Source of the DNA: Chitinophaga pinensis
GTDB taxonomy: Bacteria > Bacteroidota > Bacteroidia > Flavobacteriales_D > Crocinitomicaceae
Assembly: GCA_945868555.1 (NCBI GenBank)
Contig: CAMBMC010000020.1
Coordinates: 1-17,279, forward strand
DNA: 17,279 nt
Direction of reading: 5' to 3'
This document shows positions 1-6,861 of the stretch, piece by piece. Numbering within the stretch: the stretch's first letter is position 1; each line of letters begins with the position of its first letter. Under the pieces are notes generated by a model that was not told the origin of the DNA, did no database searches, and was given only the letters and a program-made list of their open reading frames with translations. Position numbers and translations under genes: made by a program.

Positions 1-1465
1 ATCCAAGAAGTCCTTGTGTGTTTTGCTTGATTTTCATTTCCTTTTCGGCATAACGAACAAAGGAAGAGATCAAGACGTCGCTTACTTTAAAAGACCGTGC
101 ATAGTCCTCAACGGATGACCATTTGTTGCGTTTGTCTTGGACGTAGTCGAAGGTGAATGCGGTAAATGCTTGTGAGAATCTTAGCTCGGTAAAATACCAG
201 TTGAAGCCTGTCGAATCGAAAGGTACAAACACATCTGGCATGATTCCACCACCGCCATAAACGATTTTGCCTTTTGGTGTTCTGAATTTGAGAGAGTCAA
301 CAAATAAGCTGCTGTCTGGCGCATAAAGTTCACCGTTGTCATAGCGATCCACTTGTGCTTCAATGTACTTGTCATACCCTTCATCGTATGGCCGCTGAAT
401 GCACCTCCCCGTTGGGGTATAATAACGTGCGATGGTCAAACGAAGGTCAGAGCCATCACGCAGTTTAATGTCCTCCTGAACGAGCCCTTTCCCAAAAGAT
501 CGTCTCCCGACAATGGTCCCGCGGTCGTTGTCTTGAATGGCACCTGCAAGAATTTCACTTGCTGATGCAGAGTTGGCATTGATCAAAATGGTAACCCCAG
601 TGCTTTCTAAAATCCCACCAGGTGTAGCGCGGTATGTTTTCTTCCCGAGCTCCTTTCCTTTGGTAATGAGCATCGGCACATTGTTTTTTAAAAATTCGTC
701 GGCAATATCTGTCGCGGCAGTGAGGACTCCTCCACCATTATTTCGTAGGTCAAGGATGAGGTGTTTCATGCCTTTTTTCTTGAGGTACAAGGCGGATTCG
801 TGAAATTCAATGGCTGTAGTAACAGAGAATTGATCGATTTTAATGAAGCCTGTTGTTGAATTGATCATATACGCAGCGACCACAGATTCGATTGGAATAG
901 ATCCACGAACGATGTTTTTTTCGATGTATTTTCTTCCACGCTTGACCTTCACTTTAACAGTGGTTCCCTCCGTACCCTTCAACATTTTCATCACCTTTTC
1001 ATTGGTAATTTTCTTTCCAACGGCAGATTTCCCATCAATCGAAACGATTTTGTCTCCTGCTTTAAATCCAGCGGACTGAGACGGGGATCCTGAAATAATG
1101 TTTGTGATGCAAATGGTATCTCGGATGAGAAAGAAACGAATACCAACACCGCCGAATTTTCCTTCAATGGACTCGTTAATGGCCTTCAACTCCTTTGCGG
1201 GGATATAATTGCTGTGCGGATCGAGCTTGTGGAGCATGTCAGAAATAGTCTTTTCAAACAGGTCCTCTCCGTCCAGTGAATCGACATATTTGCGGTCAAG
1301 CACTTCGATGATGTCTTGAATTTTCTGGTATTTATCGCTGCCCTTGCCGCTGCCATATCCATTCATTTTGGAGGGCGTCAACAAATTCCCAATAATCATC
1401 CCTCCCGCTAATGTTGCGGCGAGAATAAGGGGTAAAACTATGGCAGATCGTGAATTATTCCACAT
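1..1465 (-). CDS. S41 family C-terminal processing peptidase (partial, C-terminus beyond left edge)
   Basis: Serine protease of the CtpA/Tsp type, expected to act in the periplasm on the C-termini of exported proteins. This reading frame is open to the left edge (488 codons visible). It begins MWNNSRS, followed by a hydrophobic segment at about residues 8-30 that should be a signal anchor. A PDZ domain covers about residues 95-185, with GKFGGVGI (102-109) and a GFKAGDKIVSIDG stretch (133-145). The S41 catalytic domain follows, with LDLRNNGGG (238-246), SASASEI (299-305) and RSFGKGLVQ (322-330). Alignment by eye to E. coli Tsp puts the nucleophile at Ser301 and the general-base lysine at Lys326, 25 residues apart as in Tsp, so the active site is intact. 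The start lies 11 bases inside the end of the upstream dCMP deaminase gene, which implies co-transcription and probably translational coupling. The exact substrate is unknown. Confidence 0.93.
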   Translation of the reverse strand, partial: MWNNSRSAIVLPLILAATLAGGMIIGNLLTPSKMNGYGSGKGSDKYQKIQDIIEVLDRKYVDSLDGEDLFEKTISDMLHKLDPHSNYIPAKELKAINESIEGKFGGVGIRFFLIRDTICITNIISGSPSQSAGFKAGDKIVSIDGKSAVGKKITNEKVMKMLKGTEGTTVKVKVKRGRKYIEKNIVRGSIPIESVVAAYMINSTTGFIKIDQFSVTTAIEFHESALYLKKKGMKHLILDLRNNGGGVLTAATDIADEFLKNNVPMLITKGKELGKKTYRATPGGILESTGVTILINANSASASEILAGAIQDNDRGTIVGRRSFGKGLVQEDIKLRDGSDLRLTIARYYTPTGRCIQRPYDEGYDKYIEAQVDRYDNGELYAPDSSLFVDSLKFRTPKGKIVYGGGGIMPDVFVPFDSTGFNWYFTELRFSQAFTAFTFDYVQDKRNKWSSVEDYARSFKVSDVLISSFVRYAEKEMKIKQNTQGLLG

Positions 1466-1898
1466 GGTCAGGATGTTGAATATGAATGGTTTCTACACCA
1501 GCACTTTGTAAAAAGTCAATGCCCTCGGTGTCTTTGTATTTGTTTAGGAATACCACACGACGGATTCCGGCTTGAAGGATTAATTTTGAGCAGTCGCGGC
1601 AAGGCGAGAGCGTAAGGTAGAGTGTTGCGCCTTTACAGTTGTTGGTGGATTTGGCCACTTTTAAAATGGCGTTCGCCTCCGCGTGAAGCACATACCACTG
1701 TGTGTTGCCGTCTGTGTCCTCACAACAGTTGTCAAATCCAGCTGGTGTTCCATTGTATCCGTCAGAAATGATCATTTCATCTTTGACGATTATGGCCCCA
1801 ACTTTTTTGCGTCCGCAGTGAGAAAGTCCGGCCCAAGATTCAGCCATTTTAAGATAGGCGCTGTCGTATCGCAGTTGTTTTGAAGTTGCTTTTTCCAT
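1455..1898 (-). CDS. dCMP deaminase (zinc-dependent, ComEB-like)
   Basis: Deaminates dCMP to dUMP, feeding thymidylate synthesis in the cytosol. At 147 aa it has the expected family length. The zinc site of the cytidine/deoxycytidylate deaminase fold is complete: HAEANAI (His72, catalytic Glu74) and SPCRDC (Cys100, Cys103). YNGTPAGFDNCCE (48-60) is the substrate/effector region typical of dCMP deaminases. The ATG at 1898 was chosen over an ATG at 1913 and a TTG at 1916. A match to the Bacteroidetes -7 box (TACCTTTG, 1921-1914 on this strand) ends directly before 1913, so transcription should begin about at or after that ATG, leaving 1898 with a leader of about 13 bases. The MEK start also resembles family members as I remember them. 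The 3' end overlaps the S41 peptidase start by 11 bases. Confidence 0.93.
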   Translation of the reverse strand: MEKATSKQLRYDSAYLKMAESWAGLSHCGRKKVGAIIVKDEMIISDGYNGTPAGFDNCCEDTDGNTQWYVLHAEANAILKVAKSTNNCKGATLYLTLSPCRDCSKLILQAGIRRVVFLNKYKDTEGIDFLQSAGVETIHIQHPDHVE

Positions 1899-1913
1899 GA
1901 TTTTTAAGGTCAT

Positions 1914-1921
1914 CAAAGGTA
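1914..1921 (-). promoter_or_regulatory. Putative -7 promoter box (TACCTTTG) for the dCMP deaminase gene
   Basis: Full match to the Bacteroidetes sigma-factor -7 consensus TAnnTTTG in the 56-base gap after the response regulator gene. It would start transcription near 1911, about 13 bases before the chosen ATG at 1898. No TTG at the usual -33 distance is apparent. It suggests that the deaminase and protease pair can be transcribed independently of the response regulator. Confidence 0.5.
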
Positions 1922-1954
1922 CGAAATATTGTTCCGATGTTGCGGGTGAATTGT

Positions 1955-2647
1955 TTAGACTTGCTCGTTCGTGAACTTATACCCGACGGAGCGAATGGAA
2001 TGGAAATAAACTGGATTTTTAGGGTCCTTTTCGAAGAGTTTTCGGAAGGATAAAATATAGTTGTCGATGGTGCGTGTGGTTGGAAATTGATCCTTGCCCC
2101 ACAGGCGATCGAGTATTTCATCGCGAGAAACTACTCGGCCTTCAAACTCATTGAATAGGCGTAGCAGTTCGATTTCTTTTTTAGACAACTCTATCAGCAT
2201 TCCGCTTGCAATGTCTGTGACGTGAAATGCTGTAAAGTCTATTTCTTTATCCCCAACCAGCAGTTTTTCAGGGCTCGTTGGCGAAACGCCTTTGTGGATT
2301 AAAATACCCACTTTAAGCAACAATTCCTCTAAATCGAAAGGTTTCGGCAAGTAGTCATTGGCACCTAATTTTAGTCCAGCAATTCGGTCTGCTGTACTCC
2401 CTTTGGCGGATAAAAATAAAACGGGAACGTCGGATGTTTTCCGGATTTCACGACACAAATCCAAACCACTCACCTCAGGAAGCATCACATCCAAGATCAC
2501 CAGTTCACTCTCTGTAATTCTATCCATTGCACGAAGCGCCAGTCCGCCCGATGAAAAACGCAATGTACTGTACCCCTCAAGCTCGAGATTTAGCCCAATG
2601 AGCTCCATTAAACTGGTCTCGTCTTCAACGATGGTAATCAGATGCAT
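1955..2647 (-). CDS. OmpR/PhoB-family response regulator (orphan in this window)
   Basis: Two-component transcription factor of 230 aa. The receiver domain occupies about residues 1-118: acidic pocket VEDE (7-10), phospho-acceptor Asp53 in VILDVMLPEVSG, switch Ser80 and the conserved Lys102 in YLPKPFD. A winged-helix DNA-binding domain fills about 130-228, ending in the usual hairpin sequence RSVGYKF. The start MHLITIVEDE was preferred to an in-frame start 14 codons upstream at 2689, because receiver domains begin directly with the first beta strand and the longer version would overlap the candidate promoter. No histidine kinase is encoded beside it in the visible sequence, so its signal and targets cannot be named. 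It is divergent from purH across 167 bases and lies 56 bases upstream of the dCMP deaminase gene on the same strand. Confidence 0.92.
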   Translation of the reverse strand: MHLITIVEDETSLMELIGLNLELEGYSTLRFSSGGLALRAMDRITESELVILDVMLPEVSGLDLCREIRKTSDVPVLFLSAKGSTADRIAGLKLGANDYLPKPFDLEELLLKVGILIHKGVSPTSPEKLLVGDKEIDFTAFHVTDIASGMLIELSKKEIELLRLFNEFEGRVVSRDEILDRLWGKDQFPTTRTIDNYILSFRKLFEKDPKNPVYFHSIRSVGYKFTNEQV

Positions 2648-2661
2648 GCTTAAGTTTTTGA

Positions 2662-2690
2662 TAAAAATACACAAATGGACAATTCGCAAA
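2662..2690 (-). promoter_or_regulatory. Candidate promoter for the response regulator gene (TTTG, 17-base spacer, TATTTTTA)
   Basis: On the minus strand a TTTG (2690-2687) is followed after 17 bases by TATTTTTA (2669-2662), one mismatch from the Bacteroidetes -7 consensus TAnnTTTG. The predicted transcription start near 2659 leaves a leader of about 12 bases before the ATG at 2647, similar to the other genes here. This is the only case in the window where a plausible -33 element is also present, although the -7 box is imperfect. Confidence 0.35.
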
Positions 2691-2788
2691 AAATACTGGG
2701 ACTTCTTAATTATTCAAAAAAACGTAAAATACCTTCAAAAAGCACTTGTTTTTCCCTAAAATCTCGGACTATATCGAAAAAAATAAAG

Positions 2789-2796
2789 TATTTTTG
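2789..2796 (+). promoter_or_regulatory. Putative -7 promoter box (TATTTTTG) for purH
   Basis: Perfect fit to TAnnTTTG in the divergent region between the response regulator and purH. Transcription would begin about 2799, giving a leader of about 16 bases. This supports the ATG at 2815 over an upstream in-frame start at 2746 (a TTC-rich, AT-rich extension that would cross this box). Confidence 0.5.
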
Positions 2797-2814
2797 CGCT
2801 TTCATTTTTCATTC

Positions 2815-4344
2815 ATGAACGCACTAAAATCAATCAGCTCAGCACTGATTTCTGTCTACGATAAAACAGGCCTCGATTCTATAGTTAAAGTACTACACGA
2901 CAATGGTGTTAAGATATACTCTACGGGGGGAACACAAACGTTTATTGAAGACTTAGGGATTCCAGTAATTCGCGTAGAGGATTTGACCTTGTATCCATCC
3001 ATTTTGGGTGGTCGTGTAAAAACCCTTCACCCAAAGATTTTTGGCGGGATTTTAAATCGCCGCGGACATGCAGAAGATCGCGCTCAAATAGCAGAATATG
3101 GCATTCCTGATTTGGATTTGGTGATTGTTGATTTATACCCATTTGAAGCGACAGTAGCTTCTGGGGCAAGCCATGAGGAAATCATTGAAAAAATTGACAT
3201 AGGGGGAATTTCCCTCATTCGTGCAGCAGCGAAAAACTATATTGATGTGGTCATCATTCCATCACAAGCGCAGTACGCGGAGTTTTTGTCCATCATCAGT
3301 GACCAGAAATGTCAAACAACAGAGCATCAACGTAAATCATTTGCACGCGATGCTTTCAATGTTTCATCGCATTACGATACGCATATTTTCAAGTATTTCA
3401 ATGGAGGAGAAAAAGATATTTTTAAAGAGAGCATCTTAAATTCTGAAGTGCTTCGCTATGGTGAAAACCCTCATCAAAAAGGAATTTTTCATGGCAACAT
3501 GAATGAGATCTTTGACAAGCTACATGGCAAGGAACTGTCTTACAATAATTTATTGGATGTGGATGCGGCAGTGAATCTAATGGCAGAATTTCGCTTGGAA
3601 GACCCTACGTTTGCAATTCTAAAACACAACAATGCCTGCGGTGTGGCAACGCGCAAAACTGTTCGTCAAGCATACCTTGATGCTTTGGCTGGAGACCCAG
3701 TAAGCGCATTCGGAGGGATTTTAATCACCAATTCAGCGATTGATTTGGCGGCTGCTGAGGAAATCAACGAGTTGTTCTGTGAAGTGGTCATTGCCCCTGC
3801 TTATGCGGAGGATGCCTTGCAGCTGTTGAAAAGCAAGAAAAATAGAATGATCCTTGTTCAAAAAGGCATTGTTTTACCAACGCGTCAATTCAGAACGATT
3901 TTGAATGGAGTTTTGGAACAAGATAAAGACATGAAAACAGAAGGGCTTTCTGATCTTGTCCCAGCAACGCTTCAAAAACCAACAAGCGCTGAAGAAGAGG
4001 ATTTGGTATTCGCCAATAAATTGGTGAAACATACCAAGTCAAATACCATTGTTTTAGTAAAAAATGGACAATTGCTCGCAAGTGGTACGGGACAAACTTC
4101 CCGTGTTGATGCCTTGCGGCAAGCCATCCATAAAGCGGTTTCTTTTCAATTTGATTTGCAAGGTGCGGTGATGGCTTCTGATGCCTTTTTTCCATTTCCA
4201 GATTGTGTTGAAATTGCACATCACGCAGGTATAACTGCCGTTGTTCAACCCGGAGGATCAGTGAAAGATGGGCAGTCTGTAGACTATTGCAATGAAAACG
4301 GGGTGGCCATGGTTTTCACTGGTGTACGTCATTTCAAACATTAA
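2815..4344 (+). CDS. purH: Bifunctional AICAR formyltransferase / IMP cyclohydrolase
   Basis: Catalyses the last two steps of de novo purine synthesis: 10-formyl-THF-dependent formylation of AICAR, then ring closure of FAICAR to IMP, in the cytosol. The product is 509 aa, in the normal range. The N-terminal MGS-like cyclohydrolase domain (about residues 1-190) shows ALISVYDK, IYSTGGT and GGRVKTLHPKIFGGIL. The C-terminal transformylase domain (about 190-509) has RYGENPHQ and the catalytic Lys270-His271 pair in ILKHNNACGVA, and ends in the family-typical VFTGVRHFKH. The start MNALKSISSALISVYDK matches where family members begin; 23 extra in-frame codons upstream are low-complexity and were rejected. 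purH directly upstream of mreB is an arrangement I recall from many Bacteroidetes genomes. A weak AT-only stem just after the stop (about 4349-4376) is the only terminator-like structure. Confidence 0.97.
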   Translation: MNALKSISSALISVYDKTGLDSIVKVLHDNGVKIYSTGGTQTFIEDLGIPVIRVEDLTLYPSILGGRVKTLHPKIFGGILNRRGHAEDRAQIAEYGIPDLDLVIVDLYPFEATVASGASHEEIIEKIDIGGISLIRAAAKNYIDVVIIPSQAQYAEFLSIISDQKCQTTEHQRKSFARDAFNVSSHYDTHIFKYFNGGEKDIFKESILNSEVLRYGENPHQKGIFHGNMNEIFDKLHGKELSYNNLLDVDAAVNLMAEFRLEDPTFAILKHNNACGVATRKTVRQAYLDALAGDPVSAFGGILITNSAIDLAAAEEINELFCEVVIAPAYAEDALQLLKSKKNRMILVQKGIVLPTRQFRTILNGVLEQDKDMKTEGLSDLVPATLQKPTSAEEEDLVFANKLVKHTKSNTIVLVKNGQLLASGTGQTSRVDALRQAIHKAVSFQFDLQGAVMASDAFFPFPDCVEIAHHAGITAVVQPGGSVKDGQSVDYCNENGVAMVFTGVRHFKH

Positions 4345-4402
4345 ATTGTTTTTTTGTCAAACATTGAAACAAAAAGCCGAAATTTACGAATAAGGGGTCT
4401 GA

Positions 4403-4416
4403 CTTAAATATTTAAG
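4403..4416. promoter_or_regulatory. Perfect 14-bp palindrome upstream of mreB
   Basis: CTTAAATATTTAAG is its own reverse complement and sits in the 93-base gap between purH and mreB, ending 21 bases before the mreB ATG. A palindrome of this length could be an operator for a dimeric regulator or a small 5'-UTR structure. No clear TAnnTTTG box is present in this gap; the nearest candidate is a poor one around 4380 that would place the palindrome in the leader. Being entirely A/T apart from its end bases, it may also be chance. Confidence 0.3.
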
Positions 4417-4437
4417 GCTCATAGCGAATTAGAAAAA

Positions 4438-5463
4438 ATGGGACTATTTAGTTTTTTAACACAAGAAATTGCAATCGACTTAGGGACAGCGAACACGCTG
4501 ATTATTCTCAACGACAAAGTTGTTGTAGATGAACCATCGATTGTGGCTAGAGACATTCAAACAGGGAAAATTGTTGCCATTGGAAAAAAGGCACAACAGA
4601 TGCATGGAAAAACGCACAAATTGATTGAAACGGTGCGGCCTTTGAAAGATGGTGTGATTGCAGATTTCCAAAGTGCAGAACAAATGATTCGGGGGATGAT
4701 TAAAATGATCAATCCGGGTCGAAGCCTGTTCAATCCTTCCTTGCGAATGGTGATTTGTATTCCTTCTGGGATTACGGAAGTGGAGAAGCGTGCAGTACGC
4801 GATTCAGCTGAACACGCTGGAGCGAAAGAGGTTTACCTCATTCACGAGCCAATGGCAGCTGCAATTGGGATTGGGATTGATGTTGAGGAGCCAATGGGAA
4901 ACATGATTATCGATATCGGTGGAGGTACATCGGAGATTGCGGTAATTGCCCTAGGAGGAATTGTTTGTGATAAGTCTATTCGTATTGCTGGGGATGATTT
5001 CACAAGCGACATCGAAGAATACATGCGACGTCAGCACAACATTTTGGTGGGTGAACGCACGGCTGAACAAATTAAAATTGAAGTTGGTGCGGCATTGCCA
5101 TATTTGGATAATCCACCGGAGGATTTCGCGGTACGAGGCCGTGACCTTATGACAGGAATTCCGAAGGAAATTATAATCACCTATACGGAGGTCGCTCACG
5201 CCTTGGATAAAACCATTTCGAAAATTGAAGAAGCGATCTTGAGTGCTCTGGAGTTGACACCACCAGAACTTTCTGCAGATATTTACAAAACAGGAATTTA
5301 CCTTGCCGGAGGAGGTTCAATGCTTCGTGGTTTGGATAAGCGAATCTCAGCGAAAACGAAGCTTCCAGTGCACATTGCGGAGGACCCACTTAGAGCAGTT
5401 GCGCGTGGTACAAGCATCGCATTGAAAAATATTGATAAATTCCAATTCCTTATCAGAGATTAG
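4438..5463 (+). CDS. mreB: Rod shape-determining protein MreB (actin homologue)
   Basis: Bacterial actin that polymerises under the inner membrane and steers the elongation peptidoglycan machinery. The 341-aa product is standard length. The ATPase fold is complete: phosphate-1 loop IDLGTANT (13-20), phosphate-2 loop DIGGGTSE (159-166) and the adenosine loop LAGGGSM (289-295). The N-terminal MGLFSFLTQE resembles the amphipathic membrane-binding start of MreB proteins and supports this ATG. It lies 93 bases after purH. Unlike the following genes, which overlap one another, mreB is separated from mreC by 46 bases holding a strong intrinsic terminator, so mreB mRNA should be in excess over mreCD-mrdA-rodA mRNA. 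Confidence 0.97.
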   Translation: MGLFSFLTQEIAIDLGTANTLIILNDKVVVDEPSIVARDIQTGKIVAIGKKAQQMHGKTHKLIETVRPLKDGVIADFQSAEQMIRGMIKMINPGRSLFNPSLRMVICIPSGITEVEKRAVRDSAEHAGAKEVYLIHEPMAAAIGIGIDVEEPMGNMIIDIGGGTSEIAVIALGGIVCDKSIRIAGDDFTSDIEEYMRRQHNILVGERTAEQIKIEVGAALPYLDNPPEDFAVRGRDLMTGIPKEIIITYTEVAHALDKTISKIEEAILSALELTPPELSADIYKTGIYLAGGGSMLRGLDKRISAKTKLPVHIAEDPLRAVARGTSIALKNIDKFQFLIRD

Positions 5464-5466
5464 CAG

Positions 5467-5499
5467 AAAGTAGTGGTAAAAAAGACCACTACTTTTTTT
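5467..5499 (+). terminator. Rho-independent terminator between mreB and mreC
   Basis: Beginning 4 bases after the mreB stop, AGTAGTGGT (5469-5477) pairs perfectly with ACCACTACT (5485-5493) around the loop AAAAAAG, and the stem can be extended by two A-T pairs on the outside. It runs directly into seven Ts (5493-5499). This is the clearest intrinsic terminator in the window and it lies inside what would otherwise be one elongasome operon. Whether termination is complete or partial cannot be read from sequence. Confidence 0.85.
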
Positions 5500-5506
5500 A
5501 TCTTTG
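5499..5506 (+). promoter_or_regulatory. Putative -7 promoter box (TATCTTTG) for mreC
   Basis: Full match to TAnnTTTG whose first T is the last base of the terminator T-tract. The mreC ATG begins only 3 bases after the box (5510). With the usual box-to-start distance, transcription would begin at about 5509-5510, giving a leaderless or nearly leaderless mRNA. No -33 TTG is visible; that position is occupied by the terminator stem. Confidence 0.5.
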
Positions 5507-5509
5507 CTT

Positions 5510-6349
5510 ATGCGCAATTTGTTTGCCTTCTTTAGGCGCTTCAGAGTGTTTCTTGTTTTTATCCTCATGCAAATTTTTGCACTCACAAGCTATTTCTCAT
5601 TTTTACAATATCCACGCGCACAATACCTTACCACAGCATCTGCTTTAGCGGGGAAAACCTTAGCCATGCGGAATGAACTCACCAAGCATTTTAACCTTGG
5701 GAAATCGAATTCAGCGCTCCAGCGGGAAAATAAATTGCTTCGCGAGCAGTTGCCGCAAAGCTTTCAACGCTTGAAGTATGGCTTCGTCAAAATCAATGAC
5801 ACTCTTTTCAAACAACAGTACACGTACATTCCAGCAACAGTAATCAACTCTACGGTAACCAAGCGAAACAATTATTTCACGCTGAACATTGGGAAAACAC
5901 AAGGTATCAAGCGTGGAATGGGCGTGTTTTCGGACAAGGGCATTGTTGGGATTATTCACAATGTGAGCGATTATTTTTCGGTGGTAAAAAGTGTGTTGAC
6001 GAAAGAAATCAATATTGATGTCATGATCGAGCCGATCGGCTTGTTTGGTTTATTGAAGTGGAATGGAGAAGACCAACGGAAAGGATCGATTTCTGGGATT
6101 AGCAACGATATGCACATCAAAAAGTGGTCAAAGGTTGTGACTCGCGGTGGATCAGGAATTTTTCCTCGAGGCATTATGGTTGGAAAGATTGAAAAGTTGA
6201 AACCAGTTGAAGGCAAGCCATTGTGGGATGTGGTTGTGCGGTTTTCAGAAAATTATGCCAGCTTGCAGCGTGTTTATGTCATTAAGAATTTAATGCAAGA
6301 AGAGCAAGAGGAACTTGAAAGCAATATACCTCCAGACGACGAAGAATGA
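5510..6349 (+). CDS. mreC: Rod shape-determining protein MreC
   Basis: Bitopic inner-membrane protein that links MreB to the periplasmic synthesis enzymes and activates PBP2/RodA in the elongasome. The 279-aa product has a short basic cytoplasmic N-terminus, one membrane helix at about residues 10-30, a coiled-coil-like stretch (about 45-85, with SALQRENKLLREQL) and then the MreC beta domains, with YIPATVI, NYFTLNIGKTQGIKRGMGVF and VTRGGSGIFPRGIMVG. The tail is acidic (QEEQEELESNIPPDDEE). The ATG at 5510 was chosen over a TTG two codons earlier (5504), which lies within the promoter box. The stop overlaps the mreD start as ATGA. Confidence 0.94.
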   Translation: MRNLFAFFRRFRVFLVFILMQIFALTSYFSFLQYPRAQYLTTASALAGKTLAMRNELTKHFNLGKSNSALQRENKLLREQLPQSFQRLKYGFVKINDTLFKQQYTYIPATVINSTVTKRNNYFTLNIGKTQGIKRGMGVFSDKGIVGIIHNVSDYFSVVKSVLTKEINIDVMIEPIGLFGLLKWNGEDQRKGSISGISNDMHIKKWSKVVTRGGSGIFPRGIMVGKIEKLKPVEGKPLWDVVVRFSENYASLQRVYVIKNLMQEEQEELESNIPPDDEE

Positions 6350-6861
6350 ATATAGCAGTAAAATATGGTGTTCGTTTCCTGCTGCTTGTAGCCTTGCAGG
6401 CCTTGGTGTTGAACCAATTGGAATTGGGCTTTGGCATCCAGTTCATGGTTTATCCCCTGCTGATTGTGCTCTTGCCTTTCGAAATAGGAACAATCTCCCT
6501 CATGATCATTGCTTTCTTAATGGGCATTCTCATTGACGCGTTTTCAAACACCTATGGCTTGCACGCATCTTCGGCGGTCGTGATTGCCTATTTTCGCCCC
6601 TTGATATTTAAGACTTTCGCCCCTCGTGATGGCTACGACCCTCTCAAAGAAGGCAACAGTTATGAGATGGGCTTCAGGTGGTTTTTGTACACGTTTGGAC
6701 TCCTGCTGTTGATCCATCATTTTTGGTTTTTTCTCTTGGAAATTTTCCGTTTTGATGAAATCCTCTTTGTTCTCCAGAAAACACTTTTCAGCCTTCCTTT
6801 ATCCTTTGTTCTTTGCTTGATTATCCAAGCAATGATCGTTTCTAAACCCAAGGAGCGATGA
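6346..6861 (+). CDS. mreD: Rod shape-determining protein MreD
   Basis: Small polytopic inner-membrane partner of MreC in the elongasome. The 171-aa product is strongly hydrophobic, with about five predicted membrane segments (roughly residues 7-25, 31-47, 50-68, 110-130 and 145-165). MGILIDAFSNTYGLHASS matches the MreD/rod-shape family signature region (G-x-x-x-D-x-x-x-x-x-x-G-x-x-A). Identification rests on this pattern, length and position between mreC and mrdA, since MreD sequences diverge fast. It has 4-base ATGA overlaps with both neighbours, indicating translational coupling. Confidence 0.88.
   Translation: MNIAVKYGVRFLLLVALQALVLNQLELGFGIQFMVYPLLIVLLPFEIGTISLMIIAFLMGILIDAFSNTYGLHASSAVVIAYFRPLIFKTFAPRDGYDPLKEGNSYEMGFRWFLYTFGLLLLIHHFWFFLLEIFRFDEILFVLQKTLFSLPLSFVLCLIIQAMIVSKPKER

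Noticed and set aside
2358..2759. Plus-strand open frame of 133 codons opposite the response regulator
   Set aside because: It covers the antisense of the receiver domain and the divergent promoter region; its low-complexity serine-rich product has no recognisable domain.
4345..4380. Possible purH terminator
   Set aside because: The only stem (TTTTTGT with ACAAAAA, then CAA with TTG across a bulge) is all weak pairs and lacks a following T-tract, so it was not listed as a terminator.
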